A DNA stretch of 64,000 bases from Lactobacillus helsingborgensis (GTDB lineage Bacteria > Bacillota > Bacilli > Lactobacillales > Lactobacillaceae): assembly GCF_000970855.1 (NCBI RefSeq), contig NZ_KQ034047.1:347623-411622 (forward strand). Direction: 5' to 3'. Under the pieces are notes generated by a model that was not told where the DNA came from, searched no databases, and saw only the letters and a list, made by a program, of their open reading frames with translations. The translations under genes were made by a program, and so were the position numbers. Shown here piece after piece: positions 50,941-59,917 of the stretch. Every line of letters starts with the position of its first letter. Within the stretch, counting starts at the first letter, position 1.

Positions 50941-52293
50941 ATGAATCAAAAAGTAGTTATCATTGGTGCTTCTCATCCGGGTCATGAAGCAGCTATCGAG
51001 TTATTAGACAGATATCAAGATCTTGATGTCACTATTTATGAAACAAGTGACTTTGTTTCATTTATGTCTTGCGGAATGAAGCTCTTTTTAGAAGAAAAAA
51101 CTACCGGACAAGACAATGTACGCAATTTTTCACCTGCTGATTTGGAAAAATTAGGTGGTAAGGTCATTAATAATTCGCAAGCAGTTGCTTTAAATCCGGC
51201 AAACAAGCAAGTTACAATTAAAAATACCCAAACTGGTCAGACTGAAGAAGTTAATTATGACAAATTAATCTTGTCTCCAGGAGTTGATCCACTCCAATTA
51301 CCTGTTCCAGGGGCAGATTTAGACTATGTTTATTTAATGCGGGGCTACAGTTGGGCTAAAAAGATCAATGAAGCTCTTCATAATGATGAAATTAAAAATA
51401 TCGTTGTGGTGGGTGCTGGTAACGGAATTGCTGCCGTTGAAGCTGGTGTTTTAGCTGGTAAAAACATGACTTTGGTTGATGCCAGCAACCATATTTTGGC
51501 TAATTATTTTTCAAAAGACTTTACCGATGTTTTTGAACAAGAAATGCGCGACAAGGGAGTCGATTTAAAGCTTGCTACAAAAGTTACTGGCTTTACCAAT
51601 GACCACCTAGTCCAAACTGATCATGGTGATATTAAAGCCGATTTAGTCATCGTTGCTGCAGGCATTGTTGCTAATACAGACTGGCTTAAAGATACTATTA
51701 ATTTAAACCAACGTGGTTATATTGAAACCGACGAGTATTTAAGGACTAATCAAAAAGATGTTTATGCCCTGGGTGATGCTATTTGGCCACTGTCAATCCC
51801 GGCTAATAAAAGAATGCCAATTCCATCAGCAGTTGCTGCTCGCCATGAAGCAAATTATTTAGTACAACATTTGTTTGAAGAAAAGCCAAGCCGCCCATTC
51901 CCAGGTTTAGTGGGTGGACAATTACTAGAATTTGGTGATGTACATGCGGTAGTTAGCGGCCTCCCACAAAAATCTGCTGAATTTGCCGGCATTAATGCTG
52001 CAACTAGCATCTACATCGATCATTTGCGTCCAGACTTTATTCCTGCAGATGATAATCCGTTAGGATATATTTCCTTAACTTATAATAAGGATACTCATCA
52101 GATTCTGGGAGGTGCAGTTATGTCCAAGCATGATATCACCGCTCAAGGCAATGTCTTAAGTTTAGCAATTGGTCATAAATTAACATTAGAAGATTTAGCT
52201 GAGCAAGACTTCTTCTTCTCACCAAGTTTTGATCGGCAATGGAATATTTTAAACTTAGCCGCACAACATGCGTTAGGTTTACACAAGTTTTAA
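50941..52293 (+). CDS. nox: NADH oxidase / NADH peroxidase-like flavoprotein
   Basis: 450 aa. It has an N-terminal FAD Rossmann motif (VVIIGASHPGHEAAIELL), the redox Cys in VSFMSCGMKLFL, a central NADH-binding fold (IVVVGAGNGIAAVEAGVLAG), the second FAD motif VYALGDAIWP, and a C-terminal dimer domain. It reduces O2 or H2O2 with NADH, regenerating NAD+ and protecting from oxygen. The first glycine motif is G-A-S-H-P-G rather than G-X-G-X-X-G, as in Npr/Nox. ATG 50941 with AAGGGG. A strong terminator ends the unit. Confidence 0.9.
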   Translation: MNQKVVIIGASHPGHEAAIELLDRYQDLDVTIYETSDFVSFMSCGMKLFLEEKTTGQDNVRNFSPADLEKLGGKVINNSQAVALNPANKQVTIKNTQTGQTEEVNYDKLILSPGVDPLQLPVPGADLDYVYLMRGYSWAKKINEALHNDEIKNIVVVGAGNGIAAVEAGVLAGKNMTLVDASNHILANYFSKDFTDVFEQEMRDKGVDLKLATKVTGFTNDHLVQTDHGDIKADLVIVAAGIVANTDWLKDTINLNQRGYIETDEYLRTNQKDVYALGDAIWPLSIPANKRMPIPSAVAARHEANYLVQHLFEEKPSRPFPGLVGGQLLEFGDVHAVVSGLPQKSAEFAGINAATSIYIDHLRPDFIPADDNPLGYISLTYNKDTHQILGGAVMSKHDITAQGNVLSLAIGHKLTLEDLAEQDFFFSPSFDRQWNILNLAAQHALGLHKF

Positions 52294-52417
52294 TTAATTT
52301 TGGATATTACTGAGCCTTGCGAAATAGCCTTGCTGCGTTCAGTAAATTTAAAAAAGAAGTTTTGTAGCTCTTTAAAAATAATTAGCCGCTTGATAAGTGG
52401 TAAGTTGATGAAGAAAT

Positions 52418-52466
52418 AAAAGACTGTCCTTAACCTGCTAAAGTATGATTGGGACAGTCTTTTTTA
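52418..52466 (+). terminator. Terminator of the NADH-oxidase-like gene
   Basis: AGACTGTCC/GGACAGTCT stem, followed by T6, 125 bases past the stop. Confidence 0.8.
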
Positions 52467-52478
52467 TTCTTAGAGTTA

Positions 52479-52691
52479 CTACTGCTTGAAAATGACTAAA
52501 AGAGAGACCACTAAATAAGTTTTCATGAGTTGATAAATTTTCACTTTATTTGTAAACTCCTTTACTTTTATGTTGCCTTGCTTCAATTTGATGCGATAAA
52601 CCAATTTGACATCTTTTGCCTTGACATAGCCATCGCCTACGTCTATCTGATTAACATTACCGGTCATATAATATTTATGAACAGGTATACA
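52479..52691 (-). pseudogene. Fragment of a SLAP-like surface protein
   Basis: The frame (after an in-frame TAG at 52692-52694) reads IPVHKYYMTG then NVNQIDVGDGYVKAKDVKLV and a Lys-rich tail. KYYMTG and GYVKAKDV resemble the middle of a SLAP half-domain (KYYRIG; YVKAANV). No ribosome binding site or signal peptide is present. It is probably the 3' remnant of a lost SLAP protein near the intact one at 53249. Confidence 0.35.
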
Positions 52692-52735
52692 CTAAAATGA
52701 TATATACATGATACAATTATTAAGAGGTGGTGAAA

Positions 52736-52929
52736 ATGAAAAAAGCATTTATAAACTTATTTGGGAATTCTTTTCTTTTTTGATATTAATCCTCTTTATA
52801 GGGTGGTTAATGGATCCCAAAAATACTTTTACAATGAAAAATATTGCTGGGTGTGTAATTAGTTCAATTATTTGGACGTTTATTATGTATTTTTTCGAAG
52901 TGAAACTCAAAAATAAGGAAAAAGTTTAA
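52736..52929 (+). pseudogene. Small membrane protein with a frame disruption after the start
   Basis: AAGAGGTGG sits at the right distance before ATG AAA AAA at 52736, but this frame closes after 15 codons (TGA at 52781-52783). The longer frame, shifted by one base, gives a helix (FFSFLILILFIGWLM), a loop and a second helix (IAGCVISSIIWTFIMYFFEV), ending at 52929. One extra A in the A6 tract (52739-52744), or one base in the T6 tract (52776-52781), would join them into a 64-aa two-helix protein. Alternatively the frame starts at ATG 52708, but that has no RBS. Confidence 0.55.
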
Positions 52930-52984
52930 AAAGTAAAACAGTGTAATAATTAGAATTCATACAATAGCATGACGTTGTACTAAA

Positions 52985-53010
52985 CCCCAAAAGTTGGATA
53001 ACTTTTGGGA
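52985..53010 (+). terminator. Terminator-like hairpin after the small membrane gene
   Basis: CCCAAAAGTT/AACTTTTGGG stem with a 4-base loop. The T-run is poor, so efficiency is doubtful. The rest of 52930-53248 is AT-rich, with no gene that I can support. Confidence 0.55.
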
Positions 53011-53248
53011 CTACTTTTATGACAAAATTATCTATAGGGTCAAAAAAACTATAACTAAATAAAACTCTTATCTTGATTAACTTCACTATTATTAGGAAGT
53101 TAATTTTTTATCTGCTTTCAAATTTAAATAGCTTTAGCTTATTTTCAATTCATTAAATTAGTATTAATCTCTTTGAAAGCCTATTCAAAGACAGCTATAC
53201 TGCTCTATAATGAATAGTAGATATTTAATCAGTTTTTGAGGTGATTAC

Positions 53249-54709
53249 ATGAAATTAAATAAAAAGTTTGTTTATGGTTCCATAGCAAGCATTCTTGCTA
53301 TTAGTCCTATGCTACCCCCAATAATGCCAAGCAATACAGAAGTATTAGCTGCTAAGACTGATACTCTCACGTTGAATCATAATTCTTATGTTTATACGGC
53401 TCAGGGCAAGCGCACCTATTATAACGGTAAAGGGACATTGCGTATGGGTACCACCGTAAACGGTAATGCCAAAACAACTTCGATTAATGGTAAAAGCTAC
53501 TATCCTTTAACCGGTGGTGCCTACATTAAGGCGGCTAATGTTGGTGTTGTTAACAAACAGGTACAAGATGGCAACTTGGAGCTCAATTACAATTCTTATG
53601 TTTACGATAAGAATGGTAAACGGCTATACAAATTCCGTGGCAGTAAAAAGAATACGCATTTGCGCAAAGGAACCCCTTTGAAATACTCTGGCTCTGTAGA
53701 AAAAATTGACCGGAATAGCAAACAGTATTTCCTAGTCAATGATGACAACTATAATCAGTCATGGCTCCCTTATAAAAAAATCGGTGGTAAATATTACTAC
53801 AATATTGGAGCCGGTGGCTATGTTAATGCGGCAAATGTTGGCAACATTGATAACAAGCCCCTTTATGTCTCAGAAGCAACTGTAACAATTAGTCCAAAAG
53901 TCATTGACTCCAAAGGAGTTCAGATCGGTTTGGACAAAGAACAAAGGACAGTTAAGTCTCTGCAAAAAATAAAAGTCAACCGTGAAACGCTATTTATGTA
54001 TAATCCAACCAGTTCACCTAGTTACATTATTAGTGGAACAAAAACTGGCTGGTTTCCTAAATCATACGTACAAAAAGAGCCAAGACAAAGGCTGCTGACT
54101 TTTACCGCTGACACCTATGTTTTAATTACTGCTGGAACTGATATTTTTGATGCTAATGGAGATTTACGACCAAATCAAGATTATAAAGCTGGTCTAACCA
54201 CCTTTATTGAAGGCGAGAAAATTCCGGTTGATGAATTATTATACATTTGGTCAAATAAGGACAATAAAGCTGAACTCTACTATCATTTAGGCGACGCCAA
54301 TAACTTTTCGAACAGCAATTTTGAAGAAAACAATGAAGAACATATGTCATTCATTAAAGCTGCTGACAGTAAATATGTTTCCGGTCCATTTTTGAAACCT
54401 CTTAATACGGTTGATGAAGCTAAAGCAGATGCGAAAGTAGCAACTGCAGCAGATAAAAAAGATCTCCAAAAGGAAATTGATCAGGAAAATGCAGTTCACA
54501 ATACTGATGGATACAAATTTTACCACTTTAATTTTTATGATGATGCACTAAAAAGAGCCAAAGAAATTAATAGTTCAGATAAAGCAACAGTTTCAGAAGT
54601 TAAAGAAGCCACGAGACGTTTACAGATGAAAGCAAAACTAGCCTACTTAACAGTTGATGAATATGCGGCTTATAGCAATTCAAGAAACTCAATGCCAGAA
54701 AAATATTAA
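53249..54709 (+). CDS. Secreted protein with N-terminal SLAP repeats
   Basis: 486 aa. The signal peptide runs to about residue 35 (EVLAAKTD). SLAP half-domains occupy the N-terminal part (LNHNSYVYTAQGKR at 43; LNYNSYVYDKNGKR at 113; YINVGAGGYVNAANV-like near 195), unlike the other SLAP proteins here, which carry them at the C-terminus. The middle has SH3-like strands (WFPKSYVQ). The end (about 385-486) is helical and charged. It is probably held to the wall by the N-terminal repeats and displays an unknown C-terminal domain. ATG 53249 follows TGAGGTGATTAC. A terminator follows. Confidence 0.8.
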   Translation: MKLNKKFVYGSIASILAISPMLPPIMPSNTEVLAAKTDTLTLNHNSYVYTAQGKRTYYNGKGTLRMGTTVNGNAKTTSINGKSYYPLTGGAYIKAANVGVVNKQVQDGNLELNYNSYVYDKNGKRLYKFRGSKKNTHLRKGTPLKYSGSVEKIDRNSKQYFLVNDDNYNQSWLPYKKIGGKYYYNIGAGGYVNAANVGNIDNKPLYVSEATVTISPKVIDSKGVQIGLDKEQRTVKSLQKIKVNRETLFMYNPTSSPSYIISGTKTGWFPKSYVQKEPRQRLLTFTADTYVLITAGTDIFDANGDLRPNQDYKAGLTTFIEGEKIPVDELLYIWSNKDNKAELYYHLGDANNFSNSNFEENNEEHMSFIKAADSKYVSGPFLKPLNTVDEAKADAKVATAADKKDLQKEIDQENAVHNTDGYKFYHFNFYDDALKRAKEINSSDKATVSEVKEATRRLQMKAKLAYLTVDEYAAYSNSRNSMPEKY

Positions 54710-54792
54710 AAATTACAAAGCAAAATAACTTAAAAGTTGTTCAATTTTGATATGAAACCTACAAGCAAAACACTTTATCAGTTGTAAACGGA

Positions 54793-54830
54793 GGACTAAC
54801 TGACTATATTCAATCAAAGTTAGTTCTTTT
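54793..54830 (+). terminator. Terminator of the N-terminal SLAP protein gene
   Basis: GGACTAACT and AGTTAGTTC pair around a loop, followed by a T-run. The remaining 54831-55075 contains no gene that I can see. Confidence 0.7.
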
Positions 54831-55075
54831 TGTTTTACTCTAGATTTTTGACTGAGATTTTTTATGACTATCCACTTGCTATTTACAATAAAAACAGAAA
54901 TTAGCCTTATGATCTCTAAACTTAAAAAAAGCCCTTATCATCTAATAGGTTATTTGTTTAGTTTTATGTTGGTTTTTAGATTATTTTGACTTTTAATTAT
55001 TTATCTGCCTATAATTTATCTATCAACCACAGGCTAGTTATATTAATATGTAATTTTATTTGTAAGGACTTACTT

Positions 55076-55732
55076 ATGGCGAATAATCAGAATAACGAAA
55101 AAAATGAGAAAACAAAACAATTTTATGATTTTTTAAAATATACAATAGTCTTATTTGCGATTTTTATTTTAATTAATTTTTTACTGACAAAATATTTAAT
55201 AGTCAAATGTTCTGTGTCTGGTATCTCGATGCAACCAACTTTTGAAAACCAAGAAAGAGTTATAGCTAATCGCAATAGCAAATTGAAACGAAATGAAATT
55301 GTCATTTTAAAGGCTCCGGATGAACGTAATTCCTTTTATATAAAAAGAATTATAGGATTACCAGGTGAAACTGTTACTGGAAAAAATAATAAGATTTATG
55401 TTAATGGCAAAAAAATAAATCAAGACTATTTAAACCCAGGATTTAAGCTGACAGATAATGAAGACGGCTTTCATGGTACAAAATATTCCTATACCGCTGA
55501 CTTTTCGATTCGATCTTTAGCAAGAACAAAAGAATATAAAAGTATTTATTCCCCTTCTCAATTAAAAGAAATGAAAAATACTAACAAAGTTCCCAAAGGT
55601 TCATATTTTGTAATGGGAGATCATAGGAGCGTTTCAAAAGATAGTCGTTATATAGGAGCAATCCCTAGAAGTAAAATTGAAGGTGTTGTTAAGTATCGTT
55701 ATTGGCCACTTAACAGAATCAAAGTATATTAA
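55076..55732 (+). CDS. lepB: Signal peptidase I
   Basis: 218 aa with one N-terminal transmembrane segment (TIVLFAIFILINFLLT). The catalytic Ser is in CSVSGISMQPTFEN and the general-base Lys in SFYIKRIIGLPGETV. The box E motif VMGDHRSVSKDSRYIG is intact. It cleaves signal peptides of exported proteins on the outer membrane face. The ATG at 55076 (TAAGGAC upstream) is preferred to the 30-codon longer open frame, which has no site. It lies among accessory genes, so it may be an additional peptidase beside a housekeeping one elsewhere. Confidence 0.92.
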   Translation: MANNQNNEKNEKTKQFYDFLKYTIVLFAIFILINFLLTKYLIVKCSVSGISMQPTFENQERVIANRNSKLKRNEIVILKAPDERNSFYIKRIIGLPGETVTGKNNKIYVNGKKINQDYLNPGFKLTDNEDGFHGTKYSYTADFSIRSLARTKEYKSIYSPSQLKEMKNTNKVPKGSYFVMGDHRSVSKDSRYIGAIPRSKIEGVVKYRYWPLNRIKVY

Positions 55733-55769
55733 AAAGGATTAAGTCCAAATTTAGGACTTAATCCTTTTT
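55731..55769. terminator. Bidirectional terminator after the signal peptidase gene
   Basis: AAAAAGGATTAAGTCC/GGACTTAATCCTTTTT, perfect 16-bp stem. A related hairpin occurs at 63281-63319. Confidence 0.93.
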
Positions 55770-55780
55770 CCTTTCACTTT

Positions 55781-56008
55781 TTATAACTCTGCTAATCGTT
55801 TTTCATCTAAATGAAACATAATCATGCAATAAAGTAATAATATTGCAGTCATAAACACCACCACATAGATGTTAGTAGTTCCAGGAAGTTCACGTAAGAA
55901 ATCAGCCGGTGAATAACTTATAAAATATGGCAAATGGATAGTTGCATTCATTAATAATAAAATTATTTGCCATAAATATAGTAATTGATTCCAAAATAGA
56001 CGTTTCAT
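55781..56008 (-). CDS. Small two-helix membrane protein (function unknown)
   Basis: 75 aa. The N-terminal WNQLLYLWQIILLLMNATIH resembles the start of the upstream 247-aa protein (WDQFLFLWQLIKSRFLF). The C-terminal helix (VVVFMTAILLLYCMIMFHL) ends with DEKRLAEL. It follows the 247-aa gene by 143 bases on the same strand and may be an accessory subunit of it. No family recognised. A decayed copy is seen at 63350-63590. RBS AAGAAGG before ATG 56008. Confidence 0.55.
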   Translation of the reverse strand: MKRLFWNQLLYLWQIILLLMNATIHLPYFISYSPADFLRELPGTTNIYVVVFMTAILLLYCMIMFHLDEKRLAEL

Positions 56009-56151
56009 AAAGACCTTCTTTTTAAAAGTGAGGACAGCCGCAGCAATAAAGATAAATTAATTTGACTATTATAAATATCCAGTTTTTGTTTCTTATTTTT
56101 TCATTATCGTTTAATTCTATACATTCATAGTACCATTTTAGAATTAGACTT

Positions 56152-56895
56152 TTAATAATTCGGTTCACTGTAACGGTCAGTAATTAAATAAACAATTAGC
56201 ATTAATAGCGTTGTAGCTAATAACAGCAGAATATTGTTCTTATTGACTCGCAACAACATTAAACTATTGAGCGGATTATATTTCCAAGTGGTATAAATCG
56301 TGAGAATACACAGGCTAAAAGGAATAATTATACCCAATGGAGCATTGAAGTGACCAATAGTGGTTTGAATTATCAACAGCAGAAATATCCCTGAAAAATT
56401 AATAATGAACAGTACTAATAAAGCTAATATTCCCTGAAATTGCATCAGTTTAAAATTTCTTAGCCAAGAAAAATCAGTCATTAAAGTCATGATTCCTTCT
56501 GTTAGTACCACATAAATGAGGGTGATCAATCCCATTAAACCAACGTTAACTGCAGCGAAACTTAAGGGTGAGTATCTGAGCCCTCGCAATTGCATTCCTC
56601 TTACTTGCCACAATTGTTTAAAACTGCTTAAGACTATCAATAGCGGCACTACAAAATAAACAAACCAAAAAACAGGCAAAACTACTTGGCATGATTTGAC
56701 AGCTTTAAAATCAACACCCATGAAAAAAAGAGGAACTATAGCAGAATTAGGCATCAATTTCAGCATCAGTATTACAAAGCTGATTAAGCCTAGCCAAAAA
56801 AGAAAGCGTGATTTTATTAGTTGCCACAAAAATAAAAATTGGTCCCAAAATAAATTTACAAGAGATGCTTTTGAGTTTATTGCTTTATAGTGCAA
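56152..56895 (-). CDS. ABC-2-like membrane permease
   Basis: 247 aa with six hydrophobic helices (FLFWLGLISFVILML; VFWFVYFVVPLLIVL; AAVNVGLMGLITLIYVVL; GILALLVLFIINFSGIFLLL; IIPFSLCILTIYTTW; ILLLLATTLLMLIVYL). The layout is that of ABC-2 type or lantibiotic-immunity permeases, but no ATPase gene is adjacent in the same direction. The start is TTG at 56895, with AAGGAG about seven bases upstream. I infer a transport or resistance role; an orphan permease whose ATPase was lost is possible. Confidence 0.55.
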   Translation of the reverse strand: MHYKAINSKASLVNLFWDQFLFLWQLIKSRFLFWLGLISFVILMLKLMPNSAIVPLFFMGVDFKAVKSCQVVLPVFWFVYFVVPLLIVLSSFKQLWQVRGMQLRGLRYSPLSFAAVNVGLMGLITLIYVVLTEGIMTLMTDFSWLRNFKLMQFQGILALLVLFIINFSGIFLLLIIQTTIGHFNAPLGIIIPFSLCILTIYTTWKYNPLNSLMLLRVNKNNILLLLATTLLMLIVYLITDRYSEPNY

Positions 56896-57024
56896 TTTTT
56901 TCTCCTTACCCGTTTAGATATGCACTTTTTAAAAATGAAATAGCTTACATCAAGGGTACCACTTGTATAGGATTTAAAAAATACGATCGGTAGAATTAAA
57001 ATATTAAATTCTTTTAGTTAAAGC

Positions 57025-57072
57025 AAAAATGCTCTAGGTGTTAATCAACTGATTAACTTTCTAGGGCATTTT
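57025..57072 (-). terminator. Terminator of the YafQ/DinJ-type pair
   Basis: A long imperfect stem: AAATGCTCTAGG/TCTAGGGCATTT and GTTAATC/GATTAAC around a short loop. On the minus strand it ends in T5. The plus-strand tail is less T-rich. Confidence 0.65.
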
Positions 57073-57191
57073 AATAAAAAGGCTAGCTATTATTTTCATT
57101 CTTCTATTTCTTTTTAATTTTGGTTGTATATCATATTAAAATGAGTATTTCTATTGGCTTGGAATAACTTTTTTTAACTCTTATAGATACC

Positions 57192-57569
57192 TCATTTGAA
57201 TAATTCACTATGCGTTCCTATACCAATTAAAAAAACTGTTTCTTGTGTAGGAGCATATACTAATAAATGGTCACCACTATGACCTTCAAAATGAAGTTCC
57301 AGAATAATTACTGTTGCTCTTTTATCACTTAGCTGTTTTTTAACTTGTTTCTTTATATTGATTAAATTTTCCAAAGCATGCGGATGAAAATAATTAGGTA
57401 TTTTATTATCTTCAATCAAACATTGAATAATGAATTCCCAAGGGCTTCGTTCCTGATTATCAAGCTCTTGTGGAAGAGATCCTTTAAATACAGAATGCCA
57501 TTTCGGATCCTGCCTTCGCTTTTTTAACTGCTTTTTAAATACCTTAGTATATTTGATTGTTTTATCCAT
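57192..57569 (-). CDS. Type II toxin, YafQ/RelE family
   Basis: 125 aa, basic. It starts YTKVFKKQLKKRRQDPKW like YafQ/RelE mRNA interferases, has HALENLINIKKQVKKQL and a C-terminal strand set with LELHFEGHSGDHLLVYAPT where the His residues fit the YafQ active-site region. It is 30 residues longer than typical YafQ (about 92), with the extra part between the N-terminal helices and the core (VFKGSLPQELDNQER, IIQCLIEDNKIPN). It lies 18 bases downstream of the antitoxin gene. By family it cleaves mRNA on the ribosome. Confidence 0.75.
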   Translation of the reverse strand: MDKTIKYTKVFKKQLKKRRQDPKWHSVFKGSLPQELDNQERSPWEFIIQCLIEDNKIPNYFHPHALENLINIKKQVKKQLSDKRATVIILELHFEGHSGDHLLVYAPTQETVFLIGIGTHSELFK

Positions 57570-57587
57570 TTATCATATAAGATCCAA

Positions 57588-57854
57588 CTATTCATTTGAC
57601 TTGAGTAACTTTTCTAATTCTTTAAAATTATGAGCTTCTGGCAACTTTTCTTTTCCAGATAAATCATCAAGCATTTCTTCTAACGAACTGCTTAATTCTT
57701 GGTTAGGTAAAAAATAATATTTTGGTAAGCCCTGATTAGCCACAGTAGTTACCGTCATTCTAACAAATTCTGAAATTGTTAAACCATGGCTGGCAAGTAC
57801 TGTTTTCGCTTTATTTTTGATAGCTGGATCTATTCTAGCTTCTATTCTAGCCAT
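57588..57854 (-). CDS. Type II antitoxin, RelB/DinJ family
   Basis: 88 aa. The N-terminal ribbon-helix-helix (ARIEARIDPAIKNKAKTVLA, then HGLTISEFVRMTVTTVA) is typical of RelB/DinJ. The C-terminal acidic helical tail (EEMLDDLSGKEKLPEAHNF) would wrap the toxin. I start at ATG 57854 with GAGGTG upstream; the frame is open to 57893. It is the first gene of the pair and probably represses the operon by binding its own promoter. Confidence 0.8.
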   Translation of the reverse strand: MARIEARIDPAIKNKAKTVLASHGLTISEFVRMTVTTVANQGLPKYYFLPNQELSSSLEEMLDDLSGKEKLPEAHNFKELEKLLKSNE

Positions 57855-58084
57855 TTTTATCACCTCATTATCATTGTACGTCGAATGCCACACATGGTCA
57901 ATTACATAATTTTTCTTGTTTCAGGTGAATTTATAATTTCCTTTATTGATCATTCTTTTCACAATGTTAAGCAGTTTAAAGCTTTGATAAACCCCGCTAT
58001 TTTTAAATAGTGACTTAATTACTTTTCCATAACTAAGTCATTAAATTAACAGTTAAAATCTGGTATCATTTCATTCCTGTACTT

Positions 58085-59671
58085 TTAACTAATTGGGATT
58101 AGCTGCTTATCTTCTAATTTGTAAGCATGGGTGAACTTACTTTGCAAGTCCTCTGGAATATGGTGATCAATCTCAACCACTGTCAAGTCGGAAGATAAAA
58201 TCATTTCATGAATTTCATGAGCAGTTTGTGGGTCTAATGATGCGGTACCTTCATCAATTAATAAAAAGTTGCGATTATATAAAAAGGCACGAGCAATTTC
58301 TATACGTTTCTTTTCCCCACCTGACAAGTTAATGCCGTCTTCTTGAATTACGGCGTCAAGACCAATCTTTTGCATTAATGGCGTTAAACCCGCTTCTTGA
58401 ATGGCATGCTTAATCTCTTGGTCAGAAAAGTCACGCCCCAAAGTCAGGTTAAAACGCAAGGTATCATGAAAAATATTCGAATCCTGATTGACTTCGCCAA
58501 AGTAATCAGGCTGAGGAGAAACAACCTTACCATTTGGTTCAACTAATTCCACTGTTCCCTTATTTGGTTGGATAATATTTGCCATTAACCTGAGCAAGGT
58601 GCTCTTACCCTGCCCGCTGCGGCCAGTCAGCAGAATTTTATCACCACGATTAACCGTCAAGCTGGCATTTTGAATAATAGTCTTATCCTGATAGCCAAAA
58701 GTCACATCATTAAGTTGCAAGTCTTTGAAATCTATTGTCGTCATCTCGTCACTGAGAGTAGACTGTGGTAATTCCTTGATATTAGTCAGTTTCGTTAACA
58801 AGGGCTTAGCTGAGTTAATCGTTGTCATTGACCGGTTGATGGCCAAGATAGAATTTACGATCCAAGAACTGGAATACTGAACCATAATAAAGGAAGAAAG
58901 AGGCAAGCGCTTGTCTAAAACAAATAAAATACCAATCCCAATGGGCAGAAATGATAAGGTATAAGCCAGAATACCAGCCAGTAAATTGCTCATGGCAATC
59001 GTATTTTCCCGTTTCTGCTTCGCTTCAGCTGTTTCAGTAATTGCCTTCTTACCTTTCAGTAAAAAGAAAGGCATCGCATTATAATCCAAGATTAGGTCAA
59101 TGTGCTTGAGATAATCCGACATAAATCCTGTGTATTTGCCAACACTAGCACTCCAAGCTTTAGAACTTTCCATAACCCGTTTGGCCATAATTTTTGGAGC
59201 AATTGCTGAAATAACTGAGAAAAGCATAAAAATAAGAGTCAAGATAAAGTTTGCATTGATAGCCATAACCAAGCATAGCAGTAGGTTAACAATACAAGTA
59301 ATTAAATTAAATACTTCTTTGACATAATTATTTTCTACCAACTCTAAATCATTGGTGACAAATGACAACTTATCAGAAACTGGTCCTTGTTGTTTAACAA
59401 AATCTGAAGATAGCAGATCACTGCGTACGTTTTTATTGAAGAGGTAGATGTTCCGATTTAGTGTCCTCTCGTAAAAGTAGCGGGCAACAGTTAATAAGAA
59501 AATAATCAGAACAATCAAACAGACTTCTAGAACTACTCGTCTTTTATCACCAGCTTCAACCATGGCAAAGATTTGCGAATAAGACCACGTATTAAAAGGA
59601 GTAGCAAGACCTACGATCAGAGTCAACAAAAAACACAGGATTATGCTTTTGTTATCAAAATATTTTTTCAT
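58085..59671 (-). CDS. ABC exporter, fused membrane and ATPase domains
   Basis: 528 aa half-transporter. Membrane domain residues 8-290 with about six helices. ATPase with Walker A LTGRSGQGKSTLLRLMAN, signature LSGGEKKRIEIARAFL, Walker B FLLIDEGTASLD and a switch His in VVEIDHHIPED. There is no N-terminal peptidase domain. It is a paralog of the exporter at 41022. It is divergent from the lanthipeptide genes (600 bases apart) and is the nearest candidate for lanthipeptide export, but this is inference only. ATG 59671 with AAGGGAAC upstream is preferred to the in-frame ATG 59689, which overlaps the site. Confidence 0.85.
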   Translation of the reverse strand: MKKYFDNKSIILCFLLTLIVGLATPFNTWSYSQIFAMVEAGDKRRVVLEVCLIVLIIFLLTVARYFYERTLNRNIYLFNKNVRSDLLSSDFVKQQGPVSDKLSFVTNDLELVENNYVKEVFNLITCIVNLLLCLVMAINANFILTLIFMLFSVISAIAPKIMAKRVMESSKAWSASVGKYTGFMSDYLKHIDLILDYNAMPFFLLKGKKAITETAEAKQKRENTIAMSNLLAGILAYTLSFLPIGIGILFVLDKRLPLSSFIMVQYSSSWIVNSILAINRSMTTINSAKPLLTKLTNIKELPQSTLSDEMTTIDFKDLQLNDVTFGYQDKTIIQNASLTVNRGDKILLTGRSGQGKSTLLRLMANIIQPNKGTVELVEPNGKVVSPQPDYFGEVNQDSNIFHDTLRFNLTLGRDFSDQEIKHAIQEAGLTPLMQKIGLDAVIQEDGINLSGGEKKRIEIARAFLYNRNFLLIDEGTASLDPQTAHEIHEMILSSDLTVVEIDHHIPEDLQSKFTHAYKLEDKQLIPIS

Positions 59672-59865
59672 AATTGTTGTTCCCTTCATTTATATTTAAC
59701 TTTTTCCTGCTAAATTAAGCTTGTTGCAAAGATAAAATAAGATTTTTTATGTTCTAAAACATTTTTCATTATTATTTATTATTTAATTAAATCATAATCT
59801 AGTTTTAAAATATATAACTATTTACTAAGAGGTAGTTTTTTAAGACTAAGTGGTTATCAACAGCT

Positions 59866-59917
59866 AAAAAAACGCTCACTAATAGTTAAAAATTAATTTA
59901 ACCATTAGCAGCGCTTT
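59866..59917 (-). terminator. Orphan terminator hairpin between the ABC exporter and the lanthipeptide promoter
   Basis: CTAATAGTTAAA/TTTAACCATTAG (one mismatch), extended by AAACGCT/AGCGCTTT-like arms, forms a long stem with T7 on the minus strand. No minus-strand gene is seen upstream of it (59918-60274), so it may end an unannotated RNA or be a relic. The rest of 59672-60222 is very AT-rich, and I see nothing else. Confidence 0.5.
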
